Counted from the first letter of the stretch, positions 1-8,537 are shown. The stretch is 16,087 nucleotides of DNA from Bacteroidales bacterium (GCA_029938185.1 JAOZVK010000065.1:1-16087), one strand, 5' to 3'. The notes: generated from the sequence alone by a model not told the origin. Numbers and translations: made by a program.

Positions 1-144
1 AGAATGCTAAACATTTTATTTTCAATATCTTTTAAGTTCGTAAAGTAGAATTAAGATTAAAATAAAAAAAGAGTCAACTACTTTTTGACATTTATGAAAA
101 TGCACAAATATTTAATATAAAATGCTCAAAAAGGCTTTTATTTT

Positions 145-281
145 GGCTACCTGTCAGAAGTTGGATAGTCTTGTTTTTCAAGTAGTTTTAATCATAGAAT
201 TAAAGAACAGATTAGCAAAACTTTGCGTCAAACTTTGTGTAACTTTGCGGTTAAAAAGCGACTAACTTAAAACAGGTAGCC
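145..281. repeat. Inverted-repeat element abutting the DUF1501 stop codon
   Basis: The ends are a perfect 10-bp inverted repeat, GGCTACCTGT at 145-154 and ACAGGTAGCC at 272-281. The right end touches the stop codon of the minus-strand DUF1501 gene (282-284), so the gene reads TAA then GGCTACCTGT. Inside are three tandem 11-mers of the type AACTTTGCGTC (about 219-251). The placement at a stop codon matches the hairpin elements after the other four left-side genes, although here the arm itself folds poorly. Bases 1-144 hold no gene that I can support. Confidence 0.6.
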
Positions 282-1928
282 TTAATTTTTAACAAATTTT
301 TTAACAATTCTTTCGTTCGCAGTTTCAAGTGTATACAAATATATACCATTTGGTAAACTGCTTAAATCTATTTCGTGTTTGTAAATTCCTTTTGTTTGAT
401 TTTTGTTCAAAATAGTTTTTACAATATCTCCTTTAGTAGTATGAATATATATTTTTACAAAATCATTTTTATCAAGATAATATGAAAAAACAGTTGATGT
501 TTTCACTGGATTTGGAAAACAATCATCTAATTTGTTTTTATTATTATTCGTAGTTGAAGTTTTATTAGAACTTGAAGTTTCAAATAAGTCTAATTTTTGA
601 CTAATATATTTATCAAAATAAGTATCTGCCATCGCTTGGTCTGAAGCTCCAAGCCAGTCTTGAACAATTGATGTGTAAATTAATCTGTAATCATTAGTAA
701 ATTTAAGATTACCATTATCTAAATCGTCTAAATTTGGATTTTCGCCAATAACTCCACCTTTAAGACCAGGGCCAAAAAGCATGACAGGAGCAGCTTTTCC
801 ATGGTCGGTACCATAGCTTGCATTAGAATAAACTCTTCGTCCAAATTCAGAGAAAGTCATTGTTAGTATTTTACTGTCAAGACTTTGTTTTTTTAAATCA
901 TCATAAAAAGCTTTTATCGAAGCTGATAAATGATATAATAATGCAGCATGTCTACCATACGAATTATCATAAGGTTCAACCTGAGCTGCATGAGTATCAA
1001 AACCACCAATTCTTACTATAAAAATTTTAGTACCACTACCGCCACTAATTAATCTTGCAACAATTTTTAATTGTTCCGACAGATAATTTTTTTTGTATTG
1101 AGCTGGTGCATTAAGTGGATAAATTGTAGGATAATCTACACTCGAAGAATTATTACCTTTATCATATACTTTTTTTAAGCTTTTGGCATACGAATTTGCC
1201 TGCGTTTCCATTTGCATTATATATTGAAGCTCATCACCATAATAACTATCTGGAAATGTAACAGGAGGATTAACACCAACACCCGAAATTAAATCATAAA
1301 AACTCTGTGGATTTGCAATTGATAAGCCCATTGATATTCCATTTGACCTATGAAAAGCCAATGATGCAGTATTTCCAAGCTCCATTGCAAGTGGGTCGGG
1401 TTTTGCAGTGGAAGGATAGCCTGTTGGATAGTTTGGGTTTTCGTGATTCAATAGCCTACCAATCCAGCCAGACTCATATGTATCATTTGCTCCACCACCC
1501 ATAAACATAATATCACGACTACGAAAATGAGACATATTAAAGTTTTCGTAACCAACATTTTGAACAACAGTTGCACTACCTTCATCAAAAAGCGATTTTA
1601 TTCCAATCATGTCGGGGTGCAAACCAAGTCTTTGATTGTCGGATAGGTTTTTATCAATTTCCAAAAATTTCCTTTTTCCAGTATATGGTAAAGCTACATT
1701 TGCTCTGATATTATAATATTTATTATATTGACTTATTGGTACAAAAGTATTTAATCCATCATTGCCTCCATGCAACTGAATCAATACAAGAGCATTATCG
1801 TTGTTTGTTTCGGCAAAAAGCTTTTCAAGCATATTATTTTTTGCAAAAACATTAAATGATAATCCATTAAACAACAAAGGTGCTGTACCTAATATCGAAA
1901 GTTTTTTTACAAATTGTCTTCTATCCAT
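282..1928 (-). CDS. DUF1501 family protein with T9SS C-terminal sorting domain
   Basis: The product is 548 aa. It opens with a twin-arginine-like leader (RRQFVKKL, residues 3-10) and a hydrophobic stretch to about residue 28. DUF1501 landmarks follow in order: HGGNDGLNTFVP (53-64), LGLHPDM (101-107), SGWIGR (153-158), GGFDTHAAQ (308-316), TFSEFGRR (358-365) and SYGTDHGKAAPVMLFGPG (371-388). The last 80 residues (about 469-548) look like a type A T9SS sorting domain, with FPNPVK at 471-476 and LPNGIYLY at 525-532. The family is related to the alkaline phosphatase/sulfatase fold, but its reaction is not established. The inference is a protein exported across the inner membrane and then carried out by T9SS. 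It lies downstream of the DUF1800 gene on the same strand, a pairing common in Bacteroidota and Planctomycetota. Its stop codon abuts an inverted-repeat element. Confidence 0.92.
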   Translation of the reverse strand: MDRRQFVKKLSILGTAPLLFNGLSFNVFAKNNMLEKLFAETNNDNALVLIQLHGGNDGLNTFVPISQYNKYYNIRANVALPYTGKRKFLEIDKNLSDNQRLGLHPDMIGIKSLFDEGSATVVQNVGYENFNMSHFRSRDIMFMGGGANDTYESGWIGRLLNHENPNYPTGYPSTAKPDPLAMELGNTASLAFHRSNGISMGLSIANPQSFYDLISGVGVNPPVTFPDSYYGDELQYIMQMETQANSYAKSLKKVYDKGNNSSSVDYPTIYPLNAPAQYKKNYLSEQLKIVARLISGGSGTKIFIVRIGGFDTHAAQVEPYDNSYGRHAALLYHLSASIKAFYDDLKKQSLDSKILTMTFSEFGRRVYSNASYGTDHGKAAPVMLFGPGLKGGVIGENPNLDDLDNGNLKFTNDYRLIYTSIVQDWLGASDQAMADTYFDKYISQKLDLFETSSSNKTSTTNNNKNKLDDCFPNPVKTSTVFSYYLDKNDFVKIYIHTTKGDIVKTILNKNQTKGIYKHEIDLSSLPNGIYLYTLETANERIVKKFVKN

Positions 1929-1970
1929 TTTTATATATAGTTATGGCTCACAAGCCTTTTATAAAACAAT

Positions 1971-2057
1971 CAGGCTCTTCGAGCCTTTTTATGTTGCTTA
2001 CGCACAATGTGTAACAATATTTAGGCACAAGCAAGATTAAACAGGTCGAAGACCTTA
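1971..2057. repeat. Bipartite inverted-repeat element between DUF1800 and DUF1501
   Basis: Two arms face each other. The right arm read on the minus strand starts with the DUF1800 stop codon (2055-2057) and folds as AGGTC-TTC-GACCT, followed by GTTTAATCTTGCTTGTGC. The left arm on the plus strand is AGGCTC-TTC-GAGCCT (1972-1986), followed by TTTTATGTTGCTTACGC. The arms are imperfect inverted copies about 32 bp long, and each also forms its own hairpin. The stem sequences differ by paired changes (GGTC/GACC against GGCTC/GAGCC). The minus-strand hairpin probably terminates or attenuates transcription between the two genes. Confidence 0.7.
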
Positions 2058-3695
2058 AAATAGTTGATATTCTGGCGATTGCATTAAAGAAATAATTAAA
2101 GATTCTAACTGATTTCTAATTGCTAAATCACTATTAGTGTTAATATATTTTTGCCACTCTGTTGCCCAGTTAGTTTTTGATAATTTATCTAATAAAATAC
2201 CTTCAAAATAATCAAATCTATCTTGCTCTACACTTACAGGGAAAATATAATTAATAAGTTCCTGAACTATTGTAGTTGAGTTACTTGGGTCTGATACGTT
2301 GTTTTTTACATAATCAACAATATCCAATTTTACGCCATCTCCATTACTGTCTATATATTCGCCTTTAACCAACGATGCTGCAAATTTATAGCGATAGCCA
2401 ATTGTTCCTGCCGAAATCCAATACCTATTATATGTAGGATACTGGTGATATGGTGGATAACCAGCAACATCAATAGGTTCATAAAAGTTCATATCTTGCT
2501 CTTGTATTGCTTTCAGAATACTATCAGAATAAACTGAATATAATTTATTTGTATCACTTGGTAATTGAATTTTAAAAAAATTTAATGTTCCAATAACAAG
2601 GTCAATAGGCGATTTTATTAAAGCTCCAATATGATTGTCAGTTGTAATGGCATTATCTAAATCGTAAAAATGCTGACTTTTTAATAATTGTTCTAAAACA
2701 GGTTTTATTTCATAATTATTATTTTTAAAAGTAGCAGCTAATGGTGTAATTATATCAGTTTCAATTTCAGTAGTAATTTTATGATAAACAAACTGTCTGT
2801 AAATTCTTCTACATAAAAATTTTGACGTTTCAGTTTGGTCAAAAATCATATTAATAAGTTGGTCTAATTCGTCTAAAACAGCTTCTTTTGTGGCATATTG
2901 GTCAACTAATTTGTTTGGTTTTATTTCAGTATTTGCAAATTTGCTGCTAAATTTTTTGGTCTCGCTATTATGAAGATATGCTTGATTTGTTGAATTAACT
3001 TTAACATACCCTCTCGGAATATTTGTATCAGAATCTATTGTTTTAAATTCTTTATCATTTTTGTAACCCGATAGAACCTTAGCAGCTTCTTTTACATCGT
3101 CTTCGGTATAGTTTGTATAATCACCATCGGCAATTAATTTGCCTTTACCAATAGTATAAAGTTCCATCAGTTCGCGTGCAAAGTTTTCGTTTGGACTTCC
3201 AGCTTCATTTATATTATTATCAATATATGTAAGCATTGCGTTATCAATACATATTTTGTTCATCAAAGATTTAAAGTTTCCAAAAGCATAATATCTGTAC
3301 AAAGTATTTTGATAATAAACTTCGGCACTGTCCCTTACAATTGATTGCTGAACAGGCATATATGTGTGATAAAAATATACTAATTTCTCTTTAGCCGATA
3401 CTCCCGATTTTCTAATCTGTTCCAAATGCCAAGCTACATAATATTTATTCAAAAGAAAGCCTTCGCTATTAATATCTGGATTTTGTTTTGGATTTAGCCA
3501 TGTCTTTCCAGTTTTTGGGTCTATTGGCGGACTTGGTGTAGCAACATCTTTAAAAAAATCATTAAGAGCATTGTCTACTGTTTTATTTGCATAATAATCA
3601 ATTTTTTCTCGTGTAGCTCCAAAAGTTATACGCCTAAGTAAGTGAGCTGCATTTTCTCTCCCAAGACTGCCTGTAAATGGTGATAATGAGGGCAT
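2055..3695 (-). CDS. DUF1800 family protein
   Basis: The product is 546 aa, a usual size for DUF1800. Family landmarks are the N-terminal AHLLRRITFGAT (17-28), KLVYFYHTYMPVQQS (104-118, the position of the family's W/FHNHF-like segment), AMLTYIDNN (153-161) and the strongly conserved NENFARELMELYTIGKG (169-185). The end SLMQSPEYQLF is typical. No signal peptide is visible with the chosen ATG, and an in-frame alternative was not obvious. The family's function is unknown; it is nearly always encoded beside DUF1501, as here, which suggests a shared envelope or secreted role. The stop codon is the first three bases of an inverted-repeat/terminator element that separates it from the DUF1501 gene by 126 bp. 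Confidence 0.92.
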   Translation of the reverse strand: MPSLSPFTGSLGRENAAHLLRRITFGATREKIDYYANKTVDNALNDFFKDVATPSPPIDPKTGKTWLNPKQNPDINSEGFLLNKYYVAWHLEQIRKSGVSAKEKLVYFYHTYMPVQQSIVRDSAEVYYQNTLYRYYAFGNFKSLMNKICIDNAMLTYIDNNINEAGSPNENFARELMELYTIGKGKLIADGDYTNYTEDDVKEAAKVLSGYKNDKEFKTIDSDTNIPRGYVKVNSTNQAYLHNSETKKFSSKFANTEIKPNKLVDQYATKEAVLDELDQLINMIFDQTETSKFLCRRIYRQFVYHKITTEIETDIITPLAATFKNNNYEIKPVLEQLLKSQHFYDLDNAITTDNHIGALIKSPIDLVIGTLNFFKIQLPSDTNKLYSVYSDSILKAIQEQDMNFYEPIDVAGYPPYHQYPTYNRYWISAGTIGYRYKFAASLVKGEYIDSNGDGVKLDIVDYVKNNVSDPSNSTTIVQELINYIFPVSVEQDRFDYFEGILLDKLSKTNWATEWQKYINTNSDLAIRNQLESLIISLMQSPEYQLF

Positions 3696-3847
3696 AATTA
3701 ATATTTTTAAATTCGAAATGCAATTTTATTCTATAAAGTATATAATGCTTTTTTTTTATAAAATTATAAAATATTTTTAACTTTTTGTAATTATTTGTCG
3801 TTTTTTTTATATTTTTGAAATAAATTAGATTACTAATTCTTAATAAT

Positions 3848-3855
3848 TACATTTG
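3848..3855 (+). promoter_or_regulatory. Candidate Bacteroidota -7 element for the PorE-like gene
   Basis: TACATTTG fits the Bacteroidota -7 consensus TAnnTTTG and lies 22 bp before the ATG at 3878, in the 182-bp divergent region with DUF1800. The nearest upstream TTTTTG (3812-3817) is about 30 bp away, longer than the usual spacing, so the -33 half is not convincing. No equally good element was seen for the minus-strand gene. Confidence 0.4.
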
Positions 3856-3877
3856 GTAAAGTTTAAAAACTCATCAT

Positions 3878-5818
3878 ATGAGGCTACTTACAATAATACT
3901 ATTGCTTATTTCAGGTTCATTGTTTGGTCAAACAAATATAGATTTTAATAAAAAAGATTTTTCAAACAATTTATCAGGTTTAGAAGATGCTTTAAATAAT
4001 ATTAGTATAGGCGACAGTTATTACTTAATTGGCAAAGGAGCTTATATCAAGGCTTTACCATACTATATCAAAGCCAATAGTATTAACTCTAAAAACTCGG
4101 AACTAAATTTTAAAATAGCAATGTGCTATCTGTTTTCTGATAATGAAAATGAAGCGATTAAATATTTTAGGATTTCAAAAAACTTAGAAGATAACAAAAA
4201 AACAACAACAAACTATTATATTGCCTTATCTTACCAACGAAATTATCAATTTCAAAAAGCAATAGATACTTATAATGTTTTTAAAATTGAAATACCTTTT
4301 TTTAAAAAACGTAAATGGAACAAAAAAGTTGATAAAAGAATACAGGAATGTAAAACAGCAATATTGCTTACCCAAAAACCTATAAATTCAAAAGTAAAAA
4401 ATCTTGGAAATCTTGTTAATTCAAAAAACTCTGAGCATACACCATTTATTGATAAAGAAAAAATACTATTCTTTACTTCAAGAAAAAGAAATGGTAATAC
4501 AGCACCTAATAGAATAGATTCTGTTGATTTTCAGAATTATGAAGATGTTTTTTTTACAAAAATAAATGAAAAAGGTTTAAAAATTACAAATATGGGTAAA
4601 GCATATAACTTGCCCGAACATGATGCATTAGTATCTATATCAAACAATGGAAAGTATGCCATTTTTTATCGCTCAACAAATGGAGGCGATTTGTTTTTGA
4701 GTACAAAAAATAAAGATAATAAATGGTCTGAAGCAAAAGTTTTGCCCGAACAAATAAATTCTAAATACCACGAATCATCAGCTATAATTTCTGATGATGG
4801 AAATGAAATATATTTTTCAAGCAACAAAAATAATAGTAATTATAATATTTATTATTCATTGAAAAATGAAAAAGGCATTTGGTCAAAAGCAAATATGATT
4901 AGTAAAACAATAAACTCGGAATATGATGAGATTGGACTTTTTATGCATCCAGATGGAAGGACTTTATATTTTAGTTCAAATGGTCATAACAATATGGGTG
5001 GTTTTGATATATTTAAGAGTACAAAAAATGATGGGAAAAATAGTTGGACAGAGCCAAAAAATTTAGGTTTTCCTATTAATTCAGCCGATGATGATATGTT
5101 TTTTATGGTTTCACAGTATGGACAAAATGCTTATTTTTCTTCAAATAGAAAAGGAGGGGAGGGGAGTCTTGATATTTATGAGGCAATTGTTAATGACGAT
5201 TTATACAAACATACAGTTTTGAAAGTAATAATAAAAAATAATGAAGGAAAGACTGTTGATGCAAAAGTAACAATATTAGCCAATGACAGTATAAATATTA
5301 ATAGTGATATAACAAAAAAAGGAATATATAAAACATCTATTGCCGCAGGAAAAGATTATGTATTAACTGTAAATGCAAAAAACTATATTTTTCATTACGA
5401 AAGATTTGATATTCTTGTAAGCGATACTGCCAAAGAAATAGTAAGAATTATTAAACTTAAAAAAGCCAATGAAGGTGCTAATGTTGTGTTGAATGATGTT
5501 GAGTTTAATTATGCTTCATCAAACTTAAAAAAATCATCATATAAACATTTAGACCAAATAGCACTTTATTTAATTAGTAATCCTAATATTAAATTTGAAA
5601 TTTCGGGACATACTGATAATACTGGAAATTATAGTAATAATAAAAAATTATCGGAACAAAGAGCAAAATCAGTTGTAGATTATTTGATTAGCAAAAAAGT
5701 TCCAGCAAATCAATTATCATATATTGGTCACTCTTCCGATAAGCCAATTGATTCTAATAAAACACCTGAAGGAAGAAAGAGAAACAGAAGAGTTGAGTTT
5801 AAAATAATAAAAAAATGA
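3878..5818 (+). CDS. PorE-like TPR / PD40 propeller / OmpA-domain envelope protein
   Basis: The product is 646 aa. A signal peptide (1-18, ending SGSLFGQ) is followed by TPR-like helices (about 46-165). A PD40/WD40-like beta-propeller spans about 185-440, with blade motifs at ISDDGNEIYFSSN (304-316), MHPDGRTLYFSSNG (356-369) and YGQNAYFSSNRKGG (414-427). A carboxypeptidase-regulatory-like beta domain (about 446-528) precedes a C-terminal OmpA peptidoglycan-binding domain (about 538-646). GHTDNTG (577-583) and R595 are in the expected binding positions. This is the domain order of Porphyromonas gingivalis PorE, a T9SS component, but Bacteroidota encode several paralogues with the same layout. 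P. gingivalis PorE is a lipoprotein; here there is no lipobox cysteine. The likely role is periplasmic anchoring of an outer-membrane machine to peptidoglycan. The TGA stop overlaps the stem of a terminator hairpin. Confidence 0.85.
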   Translation: MRLLTIILLLISGSLFGQTNIDFNKKDFSNNLSGLEDALNNISIGDSYYLIGKGAYIKALPYYIKANSINSKNSELNFKIAMCYLFSDNENEAIKYFRISKNLEDNKKTTTNYYIALSYQRNYQFQKAIDTYNVFKIEIPFFKKRKWNKKVDKRIQECKTAILLTQKPINSKVKNLGNLVNSKNSEHTPFIDKEKILFFTSRKRNGNTAPNRIDSVDFQNYEDVFFTKINEKGLKITNMGKAYNLPEHDALVSISNNGKYAIFYRSTNGGDLFLSTKNKDNKWSEAKVLPEQINSKYHESSAIISDDGNEIYFSSNKNNSNYNIYYSLKNEKGIWSKANMISKTINSEYDEIGLFMHPDGRTLYFSSNGHNNMGGFDIFKSTKNDGKNSWTEPKNLGFPINSADDDMFFMVSQYGQNAYFSSNRKGGEGSLDIYEAIVNDDLYKHTVLKVIIKNNEGKTVDAKVTILANDSININSDITKKGIYKTSIAAGKDYVLTVNAKNYIFHYERFDILVSDTAKEIVRIIKLKKANEGANVVLNDVEFNYASSNLKKSSYKHLDQIALYLISNPNIKFEISGHTDNTGNYSNNKKLSEQRAKSVVDYLISKKVPANQLSYIGHSSDKPIDSNKTPEGRKRNRRVEFKIIKK

Positions 5819-5958
5819 CTCTTCGAGTCTTTTTATCTTGCTTTCGCATATAGTAAGTAGTTTTACAAAAATTTTTTGGCATTTATTTTTTTACAATTGA
5901 CAACATAATAGCAATTTATAAAAATGCATAAGCCACATTAAATAGGTCGAAGACCTTA
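5816..5958. repeat. Bipartite inverted-repeat element after the PorE-like gene
   Basis: The left arm begins with the stop codon TGA (5816-5818) and folds as GACTC (5817-5821), TTC, GAGTC (5825-5829), then TTTTTATCTTGCTTTCGCAT. The right arm contains ATGCATAAGCCACATTAAAT and then AGGTC-GAA-GACCT (5944-5956). Read on the opposite strand, the right arm is an imperfect copy of the left. The left hairpin plus T-tract should work as a Rho-independent terminator. The AT-rich centre shows no ORF. Confidence 0.75.
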
Positions 5959-5985
5959 AACTTTAAGAACCAAAAAAATAATAAA

Positions 5986-6813
5986 ATGAAAATTAGGTAT
6001 TTCAAAATCACAGCAACATTATTTTTATTTTTTATAGCAATTTCAACAAATGCTCAGTTTCTAACTAAGGTTTCGATAGGAATTAAAGCAGGAACAAATT
6101 TTACTATAGTAAATCCTGTAAATAAATTTTCGGTGATTGAGGGTTTTTTGTCCGAAACAAATTCGTATGATAAAGAATATAGAAAATCGTATAATAATTA
6201 CGGAAGTCAATTTGCTTTTCTATTCTTCTACTCCTTGTCCGATAATATGTATTTAAGTTTTCAACCATCAGTTTTTAATAATCGTTTTAAATACAAAAAT
6301 GTTTATAACTGGACTGGTAGTCAGTATAACTTAGAACTTACATACGATTTTGAGCAATCATTACAATATTTAGAACTTCCTTTATTGTTTAAATATGAAT
6401 TTGGTTCGAGTAAGTTGCAACCATACATTCAACTTGGAGGATACTACTCTCTGTTGTTGAACTCTACAAAATATATTAGTAAAAAAGAAACAGGTGATTT
6501 TGGAACATTCGAAAGTTCAATAGAAAATATTGGTAGTAATGAAAATTATATAAAATCACATATTGGACTTATGGCAGGACTGGGTATTACATACAAATTT
6601 AAACGTACAAAAATTGGTTTAGAGTCTAATTTCAGATATGGATTTAATAATATTACAAATACAAAAAATAGATACAACAATAACCAGATAACAGGTAAAT
6701 CATATGATGCTCCTGATGATATAAAATTAATGGATTTTTCTATTTCGTTGGTATATATAGTTTCGCTAAAGTGTATAAAGAAAACTATACCACCAAAACA
6801 CAGAGAATATTAG
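5986..6813 (+). CDS. Outer-membrane beta-barrel protein (PorT / OMP_b-brl-like)
   Basis: The product is 275 aa, with a Sec signal peptide (hydrophobic residues 9-20, likely cut near NAQ, 22-24). The mature part is rich in alternating aromatic/polar beta strands, with motifs typical of small Bacteroidota barrels: VSIGIKAGTNFT near the N-terminus, LPLLFKYEFG and LMAGLGITYKF in the second half. The final segment MDFSISLVYIVSLK resembles a closing strand, followed by a short basic tail. I cannot say what it transports or binds. It follows the PorE-like gene on the same strand, but a terminator-type element lies between them, so a separate promoter or only partial read-through is likely. The TAG stop overlaps the next terminator hairpin. 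Confidence 0.75.
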   Translation: MKIRYFKITATLFLFFIAISTNAQFLTKVSIGIKAGTNFTIVNPVNKFSVIEGFLSETNSYDKEYRKSYNNYGSQFAFLFFYSLSDNMYLSFQPSVFNNRFKYKNVYNWTGSQYNLELTYDFEQSLQYLELPLLFKYEFGSSKLQPYIQLGGYYSLLLNSTKYISKKETGDFGTFESSIENIGSNENYIKSHIGLMAGLGITYKFKRTKIGLESNFRYGFNNITNTKNRYNNNQITGKSYDAPDDIKLMDFSISLVYIVSLKCIKKTIPPKHREY

Positions 6814-7123
6814 GCTCTTCGAGCCTTTTTATGTTGCTTACGCTTAAATGATATTTGCTGAATATTAGCTAATTAGTGTCCATCCATAAAGTCAATAAAA
6901 TCGCAAAGCGATGACCTATTGGTAACCCACGATGATAATCGTGGGCTGATAACAAGCCAATTACAAAAATGCCTTTAGGCATGACCTATAAAATTGCTGA
7001 CTTTATGGACGCACACTAATTAAAAAAAGTGAGTGTTATTATTGACACTTAATTATTAGGCTAAGCGATTAATATTCAATACTAAATTTACAATAATTAA
7101 AATAGGTTTTAAAATACCTTAAA
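6812..7123. repeat. Bipartite inverted-repeat element, apparently split by an insertion
   Basis: The left arm starts inside the barrel gene's TAG stop and folds as AGGCTC (6812-6817), TTC, GAGCCT (6821-6826), then TTTTATGTTGCTTACGC. The right arm looks degenerate: ATAGGT and ACCTTAAA are kept at 7103-7123, but the middle is TTTAAAAT instead of the usual CGAAG. A 153-bp unrelated element (6870-7022) lies between. Without it the unit would be about 160 bp, close to the intact element at 5816-5958. The left hairpin is a likely terminator; this and the insertion account for most of the 320-bp gap before the lipoprotein gene. Confidence 0.5.
6870..7022. mobile_element. REP/MITE-like element with 25-bp terminal inverted repeats and three hairpins
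   Basis: The ends form an inverted repeat of 25 bp with two mismatches (TAATTAGTGTCCATCCATAA at the left; the right end read in reverse is TAATTAGTGTGCGTCCATAA). Inside are three hairpins: ATCGC-AAA-GCGAT (6900-6912), CCCACGAT-GATA-ATCGTGGG (6926-6945) and ATGCCT-TT-AGGCAT (6969-6982). The first and third are each followed by the same heptamer GACCTAT (6913-6919 and 6983-6989). A hairpin plus a fixed short 3' tag is the layout of REP sequences mobilised by IS200-like (RAYT/TnpA-REP) transposases. There is no transposase gene in the window, so this would be a non-autonomous copy. Confidence 0.65.
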
Positions 7124-7133
7124 TACAAATATT

Positions 7134-8333
7134 ATGACTAAATATTTTTTTTCAAAAGCTTTAATTTTCATTATTTTAATAGTTTTTTCGTTTACATCTT
7201 GTGATATAATAAATAATGATTTTGAACCCAAAGATGAGTTTACTAAAATATTTAATAGTAACGAAACTTCATCAACATTTTATGCCGAAGATATTAAACA
7301 AACCAACGATGGGAGCTATATTGTATTAGCATCTTTATTTTCAGGCGATAATACTTATGTATGGCATAATCCTTATTTGATTAAAACTGACAGCGAAGGT
7401 AATATTTTATGGCAAAATGCATTAGCCAGTCCATATGTTAATCCTGTGGGCGAAATTATTGAGATTAGTAATGAATATTACTTTTTTTGTATGAACGAAA
7501 CTACTCTTGTTTCATACTTAATGAAAATAGATCAAACAAGCGGAACAACTGAAATTGCTGCTACATTTGATGATATTACATATCCTTTAAAGTCTTTTAA
7601 AACAGAAGATAACAGCATATTACTACAAGGTTATGACCATTTGGCACGAAAAACAATTTTTTCAAAAATAAACTCAAGCTTTTCAGTTGATTGGACAAAC
7701 ACATATTCTATGATTGAAGATGCCGAAGAGAAATTAATTGCTCATATTACCAAAAAAGATAAGATATATCCATTTTTTATAGGAGAACTTGGCTCAGATA
7801 AATATCTTTTTAGTGGATTCTATAATTATAGTTTTTCAACTCTTTTTGTAAATAAAACTGATGGAAGTGTTAGCGGATTTATAAATGGTTACAGATACGA
7901 AGGAGCTATTGGCTCAATGGTTGATTTGAGTGGTGGAAAGTTTGCATTTTCGATGTACAATCAGGGCGAAAATTACTTTTTCCCAACTTACGATATTAGT
8001 ACAACAAGCACATTATCAATCGAAAATTTAAGTGGTAAACTTATTCATAGATTACATGAAAATGCTAATGTGATTACAAAAAACATGCTTGTAAATGGTA
8101 AAGATGTTGTAATATTTGCTGCAAATACCAAAAACAATCAGATTGCAATGTATTTTTATGATAAAATATCAGGTGATTTGTTAGGAACTAAAGATATTTC
8201 GGACTCCAACCCAATAGAAATTAGTAATTTCGTACAAACTTCAGACGGAGGAATTATTATTGTCGGTAGAACTTATGTTATTGGACAATTTTCGCGTGTT
8301 TTCATAAGAAAAATATCAACTGATAATTTGTAA
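7134..8333 (+). CDS. Lipoprotein with beta-propeller-like repeats
   Basis: The product is 399 aa. It starts with a lipoprotein signal peptide: a basic N-terminus, hydrophobic residues 9-20 and a lipobox FTSC with the lipidated cysteine at 23. The mature protein has repeats typical of secreted Bacteroidota propellers, such as IKQTNDGSYIVLAS, IKTDSEGNILWQN and VQTSDGGIIIVGRT, in which a Q-T-x-D-G turn precedes a beta strand ending in small hydrophobic residues. No enzyme motif was seen. The two or three residues after the cysteine (DII) do not clearly match known surface-export signals, so which membrane face it sits on is open. No partner gene is adjacent. The TAA stop is embedded in the next hairpin element. 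Confidence 0.75.
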   Translation: MTKYFFSKALIFIILIVFSFTSCDIINNDFEPKDEFTKIFNSNETSSTFYAEDIKQTNDGSYIVLASLFSGDNTYVWHNPYLIKTDSEGNILWQNALASPYVNPVGEIIEISNEYYFFCMNETTLVSYLMKIDQTSGTTEIAATFDDITYPLKSFKTEDNSILLQGYDHLARKTIFSKINSSFSVDWTNTYSMIEDAEEKLIAHITKKDKIYPFFIGELGSDKYLFSGFYNYSFSTLFVNKTDGSVSGFINGYRYEGAIGSMVDLSGGKFAFSMYNQGENYFFPTYDISTTSTLSIENLSGKLIHRLHENANVITKNMLVNGKDVVIFAANTKNNQIAMYFYDKISGDLLGTKDISDSNPIEISNFVQTSDGGIIIVGRTYVIGQFSRVFIRKISTDNL

Positions 8334-8537
8334 GGTCTTCGACCTTTTTAATGTTGCTTGCGCATTATAACAATATGCAAATTAACAAAATGTAAATATT
8401 GAAAAACTTTTGTTAGACTACTTAGAAAAAGCATTATGATGAAAATAGTAAGAAACTCATTTGATAGTATAAAAAAAAGGTTCAATACAGCAATATATAA
8501 AAATGCGTAAGCCATTTTAAGTAGGTCGAAGACCTTA
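8332..8537. repeat. Bipartite inverted-repeat element after the lipoprotein gene
   Basis: The left arm overlaps the lipoprotein stop codon and folds as AAGGTC (8332-8337), TTC, GACCTT (8341-8346), then TTTAATGTTGCTTGCGCAT. The right arm contains ATGCGTAAGCCATTTTAAGT and AGGTC-GAA-GACCT (8523-8535). The 23 bases just before its core (from AGCAATATATAAAA) closely match the right arm of the element at 5816-5958. This is the longest and clearest copy, about 206 bp. The left hairpin is a likely terminator. It also marks the edge between the envelope genes and the accessory array. Confidence 0.75.

Noticed and set aside
1307..1504. Plus-strand ORF of 65 aa inside DUF1501
   Set aside because: Wholly antisense to a well-conserved coding region.
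1801..2040. Plus-strand ORF of 79 aa across the DUF1800-DUF1501 gap
   Set aside because: It runs antisense to the DUF1501 start and through the inverted-repeat element; its codons are a shadow of those.
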